64,000 nt of DNA, taken from assembly GCA_030065095.1 (NCBI GenBank), contig JASJDP010000016.1, positions 268,662 to 332,661 of the forward strand. Direction: 5' to 3'. The notes beneath the pieces were generated by a model. That model was not told where the DNA came from and did no database searches. It saw nothing but the letters and a program-made list of their open reading frames with translations. Shown here piece by piece: positions 20,372 through 29,762 of this stretch. The position numbers and the translations under genes are program-made. The stretch's first letter is position 1. Each line of letters opens with the position of its first letter. The DNA is from Rhodobacter sp. (GTDB lineage: Bacteria; Pseudomonadota; Alphaproteobacteria; Rhodobacterales; Rhodobacteraceae).

Positions 20372-21025
20372 ATGAGCGAAACCGACAGCTTTATCGAGGA
20401 AGTCAGCGAAGAGGTTCGGCGCGACAGGCTCTTTGGCTATATCCGCCGCTATGGCTGGATCGCGGTGCTGCTTGTCGTCCTGCTGGTCGGCGGGGCGGCC
20501 TATAACGAGTGGACCAAGGCCAGCGCCCGCGCGGCGGCACAGGCGCGGGGCGATGCGATCCTCGCCGCGCTCGACGCCGACACGTCCGCCGACCGCCAGG
20601 CCGCGCTGGCCGAAATCGACGCAGACGGGCAAAGCGGCGCGATCATCGGGCTGCTCGCCGCCTCCGAGGCTGTGGCCGACGAGGACGCAGACGCCGCCGC
20701 CGCCGCGCTGCAGGCCATCGAGAACGACGGCGCTCTGCCCGAACTCTACCGCCAGCTGGCGATCCTCAAGCGCACAATTCTGACCGCCGACTCCACGGAC
20801 CCCGCCGATCGCATCGCCGCGCTGGAGCCGCTGACCGCGCCGGGCGCCGCCTTCCGCGTTCTTGCCGAGGAACAGATCGCGCTGGCAGAGGCCGAGACGG
20901 GCGATACCGACGCCGCCCTGGCCCGGCTGCGCGCGCTGCTGAACGACACCCAGGCCACGCCGGGCTTGCGTCAGCGCGTCAACCAGTTGATTGTGGCGCT
21001 GGGAGGCGACCCGGAGCAGGCGTGA
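20372..21025 (+). CDS. YfgM-like TPR-fold inner-membrane protein
   Basis: A 217-aa bitopic protein: cytoplasmic N terminus (MSETDSFIEEVSEEVRRDR), one transmembrane helix at residues ~29-47, and an Ala-rich helical periplasmic domain of the TPR_21 type. In E. coli, YfgM associates with the SecYEG translocon and PpiD. The order yfgM-bamB-der is the same as in enterobacteria, supporting the assignment. The start at 20372 follows GAGGCACCAAA; the frame upstream is not protein-like. Confidence 0.85.
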   Translation: MSETDSFIEEVSEEVRRDRLFGYIRRYGWIAVLLVVLLVGGAAYNEWTKASARAAAQARGDAILAALDADTSADRQAALAEIDADGQSGAIIGLLAASEAVADEDADAAAAALQAIENDGALPELYRQLAILKRTILTADSTDPADRIAALEPLTAPGAAFRVLAEEQIALAEAETGDTDAALARLRALLNDTQATPGLRQRVNQLIVALGGDPEQA

Positions 21026-21103
21026 CCCAAGCAGGCATTCCCGCCGCTTCGCGTGGGCAATAAATCGGGTGGCAAACCCGGCAGAGACGAGGAGACGCGA
21101 GCC

Positions 21104-22429
21104 GTGAGCATTCTTCGAGCCGTGGGGGCGGGTCTGACCATCGCTGTTCTGGCCGGCTGCGCCGATGAAGAGATCATCCTCGAGGGCGAACGCCTGGACG
21201 TGCGCACCCAGACCGTCGTTGGCGTCGCTCCGCCCGCCGATCCCGAAGCCCCGCCCGTCGACCGCGCCTTCGCCGCCCCGCCGCAGCAATCGCCGGCCGA
21301 GTGGACGCATCTGTCGGGCAATCCGCTGCACCGCACCGAACATGTCGCCCTGCGCCCTGTACCCGAACGCGTCTGGACCGCCGGGATCGGCGCCGGCAAC
21401 AGCCGCAAGCACCGCATCACCTCCAGCCCGGTTGTCGCGGACGGGCGCATCTTCACCCTCGATGCCCGCGCCCGCGTCACCGCCACCTCGACCGGCGGTG
21501 CGACGCTCTGGGCGCGCGATCTGACGCCCGAAAGCGACCGCGATGGCGACGCCTCTGGCGGCGGGGTGGCCTATGCGGACGGCCGCCTTTTCGTCACCAC
21601 CGGCTTTGGCGAGATCGCCGCGCTCGATCCCGCCACCGGCGCGGAAATCTGGAGCCAGCGGCTCGATGCGCCCGCCACCTCCAGCCCGACGATCTATGGC
21701 GATCTGGCTTATATCGTCAGCCGCGACAACGTCGCCTGGGCGATCGAGACCAAAGAGGGGCGTGTGCGATGGCAACTGCCGGGCACGCCGAGCGTCTCTG
21801 GCGTCGTCGGCGGTGCGGCACCCGCGGTCTCGGACACGGTGGCCGTCTTTCCCTTCGGCTCGGGAGAGCTGGTGGCCGCGCTGCGCCAGGGCGGCGTGCG
21901 GCTCTGGGGCGCCGCCGTCTCGGGGGCGCGACGCGGCAAGGCCTATGCCAATATCACCGACATCGCCGCCGACCCGGTGGTGGCGGGCGACGTGATCTAT
22001 ACCGCGAACCAATCGGGCCGGGCCGCGGCGATGAGCCTCAACTCAGGCGCCCGGCTCTGGACCGCGAACCACGGCGCCTATGGGCCGGTCTGGGTCGCCG
22101 GGGGATCGGTCTTTCTGGTCTCGGACGCGGCCGAGCTGGTGCGGCTCGACGCCGAAACGGGCGGCGAGATCTGGACCCGCGAACTGCCCTATTTCAAGCG
22201 CGACCGGGCAAAGCGGCGCCGGTCGATCTTTGCCTATTACGGCCCGGTGCTGGCGGGCGGGCGGCTTTGGCTGGCCTCGGACGACGGCAGCCTGACCGCC
22301 TACAACCCTGAAACCGGTGATCCGATGGCGACTGTCGAGATCCCCGGCGGAGCGGCCAGCAACATGGCCTTTGCCGGCGGCACCATGTACGTGATCTCGC
22401 GCAACGGCCAGCTTCACGCCTATCGCTGA
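21104..22429 (+). CDS. bamB: BamB-like outer-membrane assembly lipoprotein
   Basis: A 441-aa lipoprotein with PQQ/beta-propeller repeats. The GTG at 21104, preceded by GAGGAGACGCGA, starts a short leader ending in the lipobox LAGC. Propeller blades are visible as repeated strands such as GRIFTLDARARVTATSTGG, GRLFVTTGFGEIAALDP and GGRLWLASDDGSLTAYNP. BamB is a subunit of the complex that inserts outer-membrane proteins. The gene lies between yfgM-like and der, the conserved order. Confidence 0.9.
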   Translation: MSILRAVGAGLTIAVLAGCADEEIILEGERLDVRTQTVVGVAPPADPEAPPVDRAFAAPPQQSPAEWTHLSGNPLHRTEHVALRPVPERVWTAGIGAGNSRKHRITSSPVVADGRIFTLDARARVTATSTGGATLWARDLTPESDRDGDASGGGVAYADGRLFVTTGFGEIAALDPATGAEIWSQRLDAPATSSPTIYGDLAYIVSRDNVAWAIETKEGRVRWQLPGTPSVSGVVGGAAPAVSDTVAVFPFGSGELVAALRQGGVRLWGAAVSGARRGKAYANITDIAADPVVAGDVIYTANQSGRAAAMSLNSGARLWTANHGAYGPVWVAGGSVFLVSDAAELVRLDAETGGEIWTRELPYFKRDRAKRRRSIFAYYGPVLAGGRLWLASDDGSLTAYNPETGDPMATVEIPGGAASNMAFAGGTMYVISRNGQLHAYR

Positions 22430-22441
22430 TCCGGCGGGCAC

Positions 22442-22534
22442 GGCGCTTCGAAGCGCCTTGCGCAAGGTGGTTCGAACGGCCTTTTGAACGCGATTTCGAA
22501 TTCGCGCGACCAGCCGCTTCGCAGCGGCTTGCGC
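22442..22534. repeat. cluster of REP-like palindromes between bamB and der
   Basis: GGCGCTTCGAAGCGCC at 22442-22457 is a perfect 16-bp palindrome, and AGCCGCT-TCGC-AGCGGCT at 22512-22529 is a 7-bp hairpin. Both are followed by TTGCGC. They differ at paired positions (G-C swapped for C-G), a compensatory change. Between them lies another TTCGAA-centred near-palindrome (about 22489-22506). This looks like a BIME-type composite of related extragenic palindromes. Confidence 0.55.
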
Positions 22535-22622
22535 CGGTGCCGCAAACCGACGGATTGAAATTGCATCCGCCGGTCAATGCAAGGTAAAAGCCGCGATCTG
22601 CAGCAAACCATGCGCGTGGCCC

Positions 22623-24059
22623 ATGTCCTTTACCCTTGCCATCGTCGGCCGCCCCAATGTGGGCAAGTCGACGCTCTTCAACCGCCTCGTGGGCAAGCGC
22701 CTGGCCCTGGTCGATGACCGGCCCGGCGTGACCCGCGACCTGCGCGAGGGCGAGGCGCGGCTTGGCGATCTGCGGTTTACCGTGATCGACACCGCCGGGC
22801 TCGAGGAGGCGACCGACGAAAGCCTGCAGGGCCGGATGCGCCGGCTGACCGAGCGTGCTGTGGAGATGGCCGATATCTGCCTGTTCATGATCGACGCCCG
22901 TGCCGGCGTTCTGCCCGCCGATGAGGTTTTCGCCGATATCCTGCGCCGCAAATCGGCCCATGTGATCCTCGGCGCCAACAAGGCCGAGGGGCAGGCGGCC
23001 GAAGCCGGCGTCCTGGAAGCCTATGCCCTCGGTCTTGGCGAGCCGATCCGGCTGTCTGCCGAACATGGCGAGGGTCTTAGCGACCTGCTTGCCGTTCTGA
23101 CCCCGCTTGCCGACGGTTTCGCGGCCCGCGCCGTGGCGGATGCGCCGCGGACGGATGTGGATATCGATGCCGACGCCGGTCCCCAAAAGCCTATGCAGAT
23201 CGCCGTCGTCGGCCGTCCCAACGCGGGAAAGTCCACATTGATCAACGCAATCCTCGGCGAGGACCGCCTGCTGACCGGTCCCGAGGCCGGGATCACCCGC
23301 GACGCCATCTCGGTCACTGCCGACTGGCAGGGCACCCGCATGCGCATCTTTGACACCGCCGGCATGCGCAAGAAGGCGCGTGTGCAGGAAAAGCTGGAAA
23401 AGCTCAGCGTCGCCGACGGGTTGCGCGCGGTGAAATTCGCCGAGGTCGTGGTCGTCCTGCTGGACGCCGCGATCCCGTTCGAAAGCCAGGATCTGCGCAT
23501 CGCCGATCTGGCAGAGCGCGAGGGCAGGGCGGTCGTGCTCGCCGTCAACAAATGGGACGCGGAGCCCGAGAAGCAGGCGAAACTGAAGGAACTGCGCGAG
23601 GCCTTTGAACGCCTCTTGCCGCAGCTTCGCGGTGCACCTCTGGTGACCGTTTCGGCGCTGACGGGCAGGGGGCTCGACCGTCTGCACGCCGCGATCCTGA
23701 AGGCGCACGAGGTCTGGAACCGCCGCGTACCCACCGCCCGGCTGAACCAGTGGCTGACGGGCATGCTGCAGGCGCACCCGCCCCCCGCACCCGGCGGGCG
23801 CCGCATCAAGCTTCGGTACATCACCCAGGCCAAGACCCGGCCGCCCGGCTTTGTGGTGATGTGCAGCCATCCCGACAAGCTTTCCGACAGCTACACGCGC
23901 TATCTGATCAACGGGCTGCGCGAGGATTTCGACATGCCGGGCACGCCGATCCGGCTGCATCTGCGCAGTCAGGCCGACGCGAATCCCTACAAGGATCGGA
24001 AGAAATCCACCCCGTCGCGGCTGCGCAAACACCTCGGGAAACCGGCGCCCGGCACGTAA
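22623..24059 (+). CDS. der: ribosome biogenesis GTPase Der (EngA)
   Basis: A 478-aa double GTPase required for 50S subunit maturation. Both G1 motifs are plain: GRPNVGKST at residues 8-16 and GRPNAGKST near 198; the second domain has [11 protein letters not shown] and the NKWD G4 motif. A C-terminal KH-like domain ends in a basic tail. The ATG at 22623 directly precedes the first G domain. It is downstream of bamB, as in many proteobacteria. Confidence 0.97.
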   Translation: MSFTLAIVGRPNVGKSTLFNRLVGKRLALVDDRPGVTRDLREGEARLGDLRFTVIDTAGLEEATDESLQGRMRRLTERAVEMADICLFMIDARAGVLPADEVFADILRRKSAHVILGANKAEGQAAEAGVLEAYALGLGEPIRLSAEHGEGLSDLLAVLTPLADGFAARAVADAPRTDVDIDADAGPQKPMQIAVVGRPNAGKSTLINAILGEDRLLTGPEAGITRDAISVTADWQGTRMRIFDTAGMRKKARVQEKLEKLSVADGLRAVKFAEVVVVLLDAAIPFESQDLRIADLAEREGRAVVLAVNKWDAEPEKQAKLKELREAFERLLPQLRGAPLVTVSALTGRGLDRLHAAILKAHEVWNRRVPTARLNQWLTGMLQAHPPPAPGGRRIKLRYITQAKTRPPGFVVMCSHPDKLSDSYTRYLINGLREDFDMPGTPIRLHLRSQADANPYKDRKKSTPSRLRKHLGKPAPGT

Positions 24060-24099
24060 GGCCCGGGTGGCGTCCGGCAAGGGCCGCCGGGCGCGGCAC

Positions 24100-24113
24100 T
24101 GCAATCGATTGCA
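24100..24113. promoter_or_regulatory. 14-bp perfect palindrome upstream of the desaturase genes
   Basis: TGCAATCGATTGCA lies 84 bp upstream of the first desaturase start in the der-desaturase gap. It is a candidate operator. No regulator gene is nearby. Confidence 0.35.
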
Positions 24114-24196
24114 TTCACCCCGCCCGGGGCTATGATCGCCGGCGTCGGATGCGGGGGGCATCCGGGTGTAGTCAGGGGTAAGGGGCTCGGGCAGAC

Positions 24197-25207
24197 ATGG
24201 GTAGCATCCGGCAGATGACCCGCGCGTATACCACGCGCGACAACCGTATCGCTGCGGTCAACACCGTGTTGACCTTGGCGGTCTACATGGCGTCGCTGAT
24301 CGGCGCGATCCTGGCCTTCCAGGCGGGCCGATGGTATGCCGGACTGCCCGCTATGGCCGTCTCGGCGATCTGTGGCGTGCGGATTTACATGCTGCAGCAC
24401 GATTGCGGCCATGGCTCGTATTTCACCACCCGTAAACTCAACGACTTCGTCGGGCGCCTGTTGTCGCCGTTCTCGCTGACGCCGTTCAACGCCACCCGCC
24501 ACAACCACAACCTGCACCACGCCCATATCGGCGACCTCGACCGCCGCGACAGTTCGGAGATCTACGTGATGACGCTGGCCGAATACCGCCAGGCCTCGTG
24601 GCACCGGCGCCTCGGCTATCGTTTCTACCGCAGCTTTTTCGTGCTGTTTCTGGTGGGCCCCACGCTGCTTTATGTCCTGCAGTACCGCTATCCGAAAAAC
24701 TCCCGCGAGGCGGGGCTGGCCGATCTGTGGGTGCATAACGCGATGGTCGCGGCCTTTCTGGGGGCGCTGTTCTGGTCCTTCGGCTGGACCGGCCTTCTGG
24801 TCTGGCTGGGCAGCGTCGCGCTGGCCGTCTCGACGGGCGTTCTGATACCTTATGTCCACCACAATTTCGAAACCGTCTACTGGGGCCGCAAGCCGCAGCT
24901 CGACTTCGACACCGCGGCGATGGAAGGCTCTGCCGTGCTGGATTTCGGCTGGTTCTTCGACCTTTGCACCGCGAACATCGCCTACCACGACATCCATCAC
25001 CTGAACGCCAATGTGCCGAGCTACCGGCTGAAGGACTGCCACCGCGCGCTCAGCCCGCATTTCAACTCGGTCCGCATCGGTCTTATCGACGGCCTGCGCT
25101 GTATCCGCTGGAAGCTCTGGGATGAAGAGACGCGCCGGATGGTGCCGTTCCCGCCGCTGCGCGCCGAATTGCGCGGGCTGCCGCCTGCGCAGGTTCCGGC
25201 CGAATAG
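24197..25207 (+). CDS. membrane fatty acid desaturase, first of a tandem pair
   Basis: A 336-aa integral membrane di-iron desaturase. The three histidine boxes are HDCGH (about residue 73), HNHNLHH (about 104) and HDIHH (about 265), with hydrophobic segments before the first box and between the second and third. It probably introduces double bonds in membrane or related acyl lipids; substrate and position are not evident. It is paralogous to the next gene along its whole length. Confidence 0.9.
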   Translation: MGSIRQMTRAYTTRDNRIAAVNTVLTLAVYMASLIGAILAFQAGRWYAGLPAMAVSAICGVRIYMLQHDCGHGSYFTTRKLNDFVGRLLSPFSLTPFNATRHNHNLHHAHIGDLDRRDSSEIYVMTLAEYRQASWHRRLGYRFYRSFFVLFLVGPTLLYVLQYRYPKNSREAGLADLWVHNAMVAAFLGALFWSFGWTGLLVWLGSVALAVSTGVLIPYVHHNFETVYWGRKPQLDFDTAAMEGSAVLDFGWFFDLCTANIAYHDIHHLNANVPSYRLKDCHRALSPHFNSVRIGLIDGLRCIRWKLWDEETRRMVPFPPLRAELRGLPPAQVPAE

Positions 25208-25315
25208 CCGCGTCTTTCTGCGCCTGCAAAGCTGGACAAAGGCCGGGCGAATCCAATATTAACCATTCCAAGCCGCTTTCCTGGGCCCGTGACAGCTACG
25301 CGCACGAGGGAGACG

Positions 25316-26323
25316 ATGAGCGTCGCATACGACACCGACATTCGCGAATATCTCAAGGACTGGACCGCCAAGGACGACCGGATCGGCGCACTCAGCTTCT
25401 TTGGCAGCTACGCGGCGTTTCTGCTGGTGTTCTTCGCCACGGTGCTGATCGTGGCCTCGCCCTATTGGTGGGCAGCGCCGCCGTTCATCCTGGTCTCGGC
25501 CTTTGCCGGTGTGCGCCTTTACGTCCTGCAGCACGATTGCGGGCATCATTCGCTGTTCTCCAGACGCTGGATGAACGAATGGGCGGGCTATGCCCTGTCG
25601 CCGATCACGCTCGCCCCGTTCCGGGCGATGCAGTACAATCACAACATGCACCACGCCTATCTCGGCAATCTCGATCACCGCGAGACGACCGAGATCCACA
25701 CCATGACGCTGCGCGAATGGAACGAGGCGGGACCGTGGAGGCGCCTGGGCTACCGGCTTTACCGCAATCCGTTCTTTCTGATGCCGATCGGCGGCGTTTT
25801 CGTGTTCTTCTTTCACTACCGTTGGCCGAAGAACACGCTGAAGATCGGCGTCCCGGGCGTTCTGGCGCACAACGCCATGCTCGCAGGCTGGATTTTTCTG
25901 CTGTATCTGCTTTTCGGCTGGGTCGGGCCGATCACGCTGGCCGTCGTCGCCGTCGTCTGCGCCGTGATCGGCGTGTTCCTGGTCTATCTGCAGCACAACT
26001 TCGAAGATGCGTATTGGGACCGCAAACCCGATCTCGACTACAAGCAGGCCGCGCTGCAGGGGTCGTCTGCGCTGGATCTGGGTCATTGGTGGGACATCGG
26101 CACGGGCAACATCGCCTATCACGACATCCATCACTACAACCCATCGATCCCGTCCTACGCGCTGCGCAAGTGCCATCACGGGCTGCCGGCGAAATATTCG
26201 CCGCGCCGCGTGACGTGGCGCCAGGCGATCGCGAGCCTGCGCCTGAAGCTCTGGGACGAGGATCAGGCACGCCTGGTTCCCTTCCCGAAGCAGGCCGAAC
26301 CTGCCGCCGTGCCGGCCGAGTAG
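25316..26323 (+). CDS. membrane fatty acid desaturase, second of a tandem pair
   Basis: A 335-aa paralogue of the preceding desaturase with the same layout and histidine boxes (HDCGHH, HNHNMHH, HDIHH). Shared stretches include RLGYR, the YWxRKPxLD segment and the C-terminal LRLKLWDEDQ/RCIRWKLWDEE region. The ATG at 25316 follows a GGGAGACG ribosome binding site; the frame opens at 25289. The pair probably arose by tandem duplication followed by divergence. Confidence 0.9.
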   Translation: MSVAYDTDIREYLKDWTAKDDRIGALSFFGSYAAFLLVFFATVLIVASPYWWAAPPFILVSAFAGVRLYVLQHDCGHHSLFSRRWMNEWAGYALSPITLAPFRAMQYNHNMHHAYLGNLDHRETTEIHTMTLREWNEAGPWRRLGYRLYRNPFFLMPIGGVFVFFFHYRWPKNTLKIGVPGVLAHNAMLAGWIFLLYLLFGWVGPITLAVVAVVCAVIGVFLVYLQHNFEDAYWDRKPDLDYKQAALQGSSALDLGHWWDIGTGNIAYHDIHHYNPSIPSYALRKCHHGLPAKYSPRRVTWRQAIASLRLKLWDEDQARLVPFPKQAEPAAVPAE

Positions 26324-26360
26324 CGGGCGTTTGCCATATTGTGCGCGCCGTGTGACGCAG

Positions 26361-26609
26361 TCAGTTCGCGGGCCCTGCGTCCCGCTTCAGACGTGCGGCG
26401 CGGCCGCCGCGCCGCTGGCGCAACAGCCCGGCACGCGCGGGCAAGTCCGCCATCACCATGCGCCGCTCCGCCGGCGTCATCCTGGACCAGCGCGCGATCT
26501 CGTCGATCGACCGCAGACAGCCGGTGCAAAGCCGCGCCTCGGGGTGCACCACGCAAATGCGCACGCAGGGCGACTCGATCTCGTCCCGGGTCCAGATGTC
26601 GTCTTTCAC
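26361..26609 (-). CDS. DUF1289 protein
   Basis: An 82-aa protein with the DUF1289 cysteine signature SPCVRICVVHPEARLCTGC (residues ~13-31), followed by IDEIARW and a basic C-terminal tail. The cysteines suggest metal or Fe-S binding; the function is unknown. The GTG at 26609 overlaps the stop of ruvX (GTGA), so it is coupled to it. The longer upstream frame runs inside ruvX. Confidence 0.85.
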   Translation of the reverse strand: MKDDIWTRDEIESPCVRICVVHPEARLCTGCLRSIDEIARWSRMTPAERRMVMADLPARAGLLRQRRGGRAARLKRDAGPAN

Positions 26610-27082
26610 GGGGCTTCCCTCAGATGGCGCAGGCGGTCCAAAACTCCCTGCAGGATATACCCGGCTGCGACATGGTCGATCACCTCTGCGCGACGTTTCC
26701 GTGTCGTATCCGCCTCCAACAGCGCCCGCTCGGCGGCCACGGTCGACAATCGTTCGTCCCAGAACCCGATCGGCAGGTCGCAAAGCCCCGCCAGATTGCG
26801 GGCAAAGGCCCGCGTCGACTGACAGCGCGGTCCCTCGGTGCCGTCCATGTTGAACGGCAGCCCGAGCACAAACCCTGCCAGATCGCGCTCTGCCGCGATC
26901 TGCAACAGCCGCCCTGCATCCGTTGCGAATTTCTTCCGCCGGATGGTCTCCAGCGGCGTCGCCACCGAAAGCAACGCGTCCGAGACCGCGACACCGATGG
27001 TCCGCGTCCCCAGGTCGAGCCCGGCGATCGCCCGGTTGGGGGGGAGGGCGGCGGCGAAATCGGCGATGTCGTCACAGATCAC
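26606..27082 (-). CDS. ruvX: RuvX / YqgF RNase H-fold nuclease
   Basis: A 158-aa protein with the RNase H-like fold. GLDLGTRTIGVAVSD (residues ~21-35) carries the first acidic residue, FWDERLSTVAAE the second, and IDHVAAGYIL the third. In E. coli YqgF acts in 16S rRNA 5'-end maturation and is also named a putative Holliday junction resolvase. The GTG start at 27082 overlaps the stop of ccmI, so ccmI-ruvX-DUF1289 form a tightly coupled operon. Confidence 0.92.
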   Translation of the reverse strand: MICDDIADFAAALPPNRAIAGLDLGTRTIGVAVSDALLSVATPLETIRRKKFATDAGRLLQIAAERDLAGFVLGLPFNMDGTEGPRCQSTRAFARNLAGLCDLPIGFWDERLSTVAAERALLEADTTRKRRAEVIDHVAAGYILQGVLDRLRHLREAP

Positions 27083-28317
27083 TCGGCGACCCCGGCATTG
27101 CGGGCGGCCTGCCGGATCGCCTCGACCGCCTGCGGCGCGTCGGCGAACACCTCCTGCGCCTCGGCCCAGATCGCGCCCGCGCGCTCGGTCTCGCCCAGAA
27201 CGCCAAGCGCCCCGATCAGCCGGGCCCAGTCCTGCGGCGGTCCGCCCTCGTCGGCCAGCCGTTCGGCCAGACCGTCGACCATGCCGCGGATCATCGCCTC
27301 GCGGTCTTCGGCGCTCATCTCGGCCGCGGCCGCCATATCGGCGGCACTGGGGCCCGGGCCCGTGGGTGTCGCGGGCGGGCGCGGCGGGACATAGCGCTCG
27401 CCGGCCAGTTGCGCCATCTGCCGGATCTGCGCCTCGATCGGCGGCACCCAGGGCGCGTCCGGCCGGCTTTCGGCCAAAAGCGCCCGCCAGACACGGAACG
27501 CCAGATCCGGGCGCCCGGTCTGCGCGTGCAAGAGCCCGGTGTAATACCGCGCCGGGCCGTTACGCGGCTCCAGCTCCAGCGCCCTGGTCAACGCCGCCTC
27601 GGCCTCGGGCGAGACATAGCCGCCCGCCGCCAGCACCATCAGGTCGGCCAGCGTGCCGTAGTCATCGGCGATCGCCGCGTCGCCCTTCAGTTCGATCACC
27701 CTGGCCTGCGCCAGGTGCGAGGCCGAGAAATTGCCCAACCGGGCCTCGTTGCGGGCCAGCAGTTCCTGACCCTGCAGGTCGTCGGGGCTTTCGGCCACGG
27801 CCGCGCGCAGCCGGTCCATCAGAGCCAAGAATTCCGGGCTGGCCTGCGGCACCGAGGGCAGCCCCGCGGCGGCCTGTTCCTCTGCCTCGGCCTGGCCCGG
27901 CCGGTCGGCCCGGGCGGCATCGGCCAGCGCGATGCGGGTTTTGAGCGGCAGGTCCGAATAGCCCGGCGCGCCGATCACGGCGTAAAGCCCCAGCGCGCCG
28001 CCCACCAGCACCAAGGCGATCCCGCCCGCAGCGGCCAGCGACAGCGTCCGGGGGGCCGTGCCTGGCGCACCGGCCCCCGACGCTGCCTTGTCGGCCTCCA
28101 GCAGCCGACGCGAGATCTCGACCCGCACGCGCCCCGCCTCGTCCTCGGTCACCACGCCGCGGGCAAGGTCGCGCTCGACCTCGCGCAGCTGGTCGCGGTA
28201 AACCTGCACGTCATGGGCCGGTTCCCGGTCGGAGGCGGCGCGCGCACGCATCAGCGCCATGACCAGCAGCCCGGCGACGGCCAGGGTCAGCGCGGCGGCG
28301 ATCAGCCAGAACAGCAT
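27079..28317 (-). CDS. ccmI: c-type cytochrome biogenesis protein CcmI
   Basis: A 412-aa inner-membrane protein. A first TM (residues ~2-20) is followed by a cytoplasmic helical segment, a second TM at about 96-115 (ALVLVGGALGLYAVIG), and a periplasmic TPR domain with DLQGQELLARNEARLGNF-type helices. CcmI presents apocytochrome c to the haem ligation machinery. The ATG at 28317 starts the first TM; the frame upstream (to 28377) lacks a leader. No other ccm gene is in the window. Confidence 0.9.
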   Translation of the reverse strand: MLFWLIAAALTLAVAGLLVMALMRARAASDREPAHDVQVYRDQLREVERDLARGVVTEDEAGRVRVEISRRLLEADKAASGAGAPGTAPRTLSLAAAGGIALVLVGGALGLYAVIGAPGYSDLPLKTRIALADAARADRPGQAEAEEQAAAGLPSVPQASPEFLALMDRLRAAVAESPDDLQGQELLARNEARLGNFSASHLAQARVIELKGDAAIADDYGTLADLMVLAAGGYVSPEAEAALTRALELEPRNGPARYYTGLLHAQTGRPDLAFRVWRALLAESRPDAPWVPPIEAQIRQMAQLAGERYVPPRPPATPTGPGPSAADMAAAAEMSAEDREAMIRGMVDGLAERLADEGGPPQDWARLIGALGVLGETERAGAIWAEAQEVFADAPQAVEAIRQAARNAGVAE

Positions 28318-28517
28318 GTTGCACCCATCGTCATGGCTTTCCATGTAGAACGCCTGTCCCCCCGGCAAAACCCCCAAAGCGGGACAGGATGCCTCACGCC
28401 CGCGGCCCCCATGTCGTTTATCGGGGGCCGAGTGCCGCGATGCGTCTTGGCAGTGCGGGCCGCGGATTCCATAACCCTCAGCGGGCCCTTGCGCCCGACA
28501 AGGGGATTCGAGCCAGA

Positions 28518-29762
28518 ATGAAACGCTATTCCGCCTTTGCCATCGCCCGCGAAGCGCTGCGCGGCCATACCGGCTGGGACCGGGCCTGGGGCAGCCCCCA
28601 GCCGAAGGACCGCTATGACGTCGTGATCATCGGCGCCGGGGGCCACGGGCTGGCGACGGCCTATTACCTGGGCAAGAACCACGGGGTGAAGAACGTCGCG
28701 ATCCTGGAAAAGGGCTGGCTCGGTGGCGGCAATACGGGCCGCAACACCACGATCATCCGGTCGAACTACCTGCAGGACGCCTCTGCCGCGATCTACGAGA
28801 AATCCCGGTCGCTTTACGAAACCCTCAGCCAGGATCTGAACTACAACGTGATGTTCAGCCCCCGCGGCGTGATGATGCTGGCCCAGACCCAGCACGAGAT
28901 CCGCGGCTATCGGCGCACCGCGCATGCCAATGCGTTGCAGGGCGTGGCGACCGAATTCATCGGGCCGCAAAGGGTCAAGGAGCTGTGCCCGATCATCAAT
29001 ATCGACGGCCCGCGCTATCCGGTTCTCGGCGCGCTCTGGCAGCCGCGCGGCGGCACCGCGCGGCACGATGCGGTGGCCTGGGGCTATGCGCGGGCCTGCT
29101 CGGCCATGGGCATGCATGTGATCCAGAAATGCGAGGTCACCGGCGTGAAGACCGAGGGCGGCAAGGTCACCGGCGTGGCGACCACACGCGGCGATATCGC
29201 CTGCGGCAAGCTGGGCATCGTCGTGGCCGGGCATTCCGGCGTGGTGGCCGAGATGGCGGGGTTCCGGCTGCCGGTCGAATCCGTTGCGCTGCAGGCGCTG
29301 GTCAGCGAACCGATCAAGCCCTGCATGGACGTCGTCGTGATGGCCAACACGGTGCACGGCTATATGAGCCAGTCCGACAAGGGCGAGATGGTGATCGGCG
29401 GCGGCGCGGACGGCTATAACAACTATACCCAGCGCGGGTCGTTCCACCATATCGAGGAAACCGTGCGCGCGCTGGTCGAGACCTTCCCGATGATCAGCCG
29501 GCTGAAGATGCTGCGGCAATGGGGCGGGATCGTCGACATGACCGGCGACCGCTCTCCGATCCTGTCGAAGACGCCGGTGGAGGGCGTGTTCATCAACTGC
29601 GGCTGGGGCACCGGCGGGTTCAAGGCGATCCCCGGCTCGGGCTGGGGCTTTGCCGAACTGATGGCCAAGGGCGCCTCGCCGCTGACCGCCGAGTTCGGGC
29701 TGGAGCGGTTCCGCGAGGGGCGGTTCATCGACGAAAGCGTCGCGGCGGGTGTGGCGCATTGA
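28518..29762 (+). CDS. soxB: sarcosine oxidase subunit beta
   Basis: A 414-aa FAD subunit of heterotetrameric sarcosine oxidase, which demethylates sarcosine to glycine with transfer of the C1 unit to tetrahydrofolate. The dinucleotide-binding motif is VVIIGAGGHGLATAYYLG (residues ~35-52), followed by NTGRNTTIIRSNY, typical of the beta subunit. The ATG at 28518 gives MKRYSAFAIAREAL. It is the first gene of the sox cluster, but unlike the usual layout it is separated from soxD by 975 bp that hold two small genes. Confidence 0.96.
   Translation: MKRYSAFAIAREALRGHTGWDRAWGSPQPKDRYDVVIIGAGGHGLATAYYLGKNHGVKNVAILEKGWLGGGNTGRNTTIIRSNYLQDASAAIYEKSRSLYETLSQDLNYNVMFSPRGVMMLAQTQHEIRGYRRTAHANALQGVATEFIGPQRVKELCPIINIDGPRYPVLGALWQPRGGTARHDAVAWGYARACSAMGMHVIQKCEVTGVKTEGGKVTGVATTRGDIACGKLGIVVAGHSGVVAEMAGFRLPVESVALQALVSEPIKPCMDVVVMANTVHGYMSQSDKGEMVIGGGADGYNNYTQRGSFHHIEETVRALVETFPMISRLKMLRQWGGIVDMTGDRSPILSKTPVEGVFINCGWGTGGFKAIPGSGWGFAELMAKGASPLTAEFGLERFREGRFIDESVAAGVAH

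Noticed and set aside
22474..22489. GAAC-N8-GAAC near der, resembling a LexA box
   Set aside because: The spacer is eight bases (22478-22485), whereas the alphaproteobacterial LexA box needs seven; it also lies inside a palindrome cluster that explains the repeats.
26923..28521. 532-codon open frame antisense to ccmI
   Set aside because: Shadow of ccmI and ruvX; Arg/Gly/Gln-rich with no recognisable domain.
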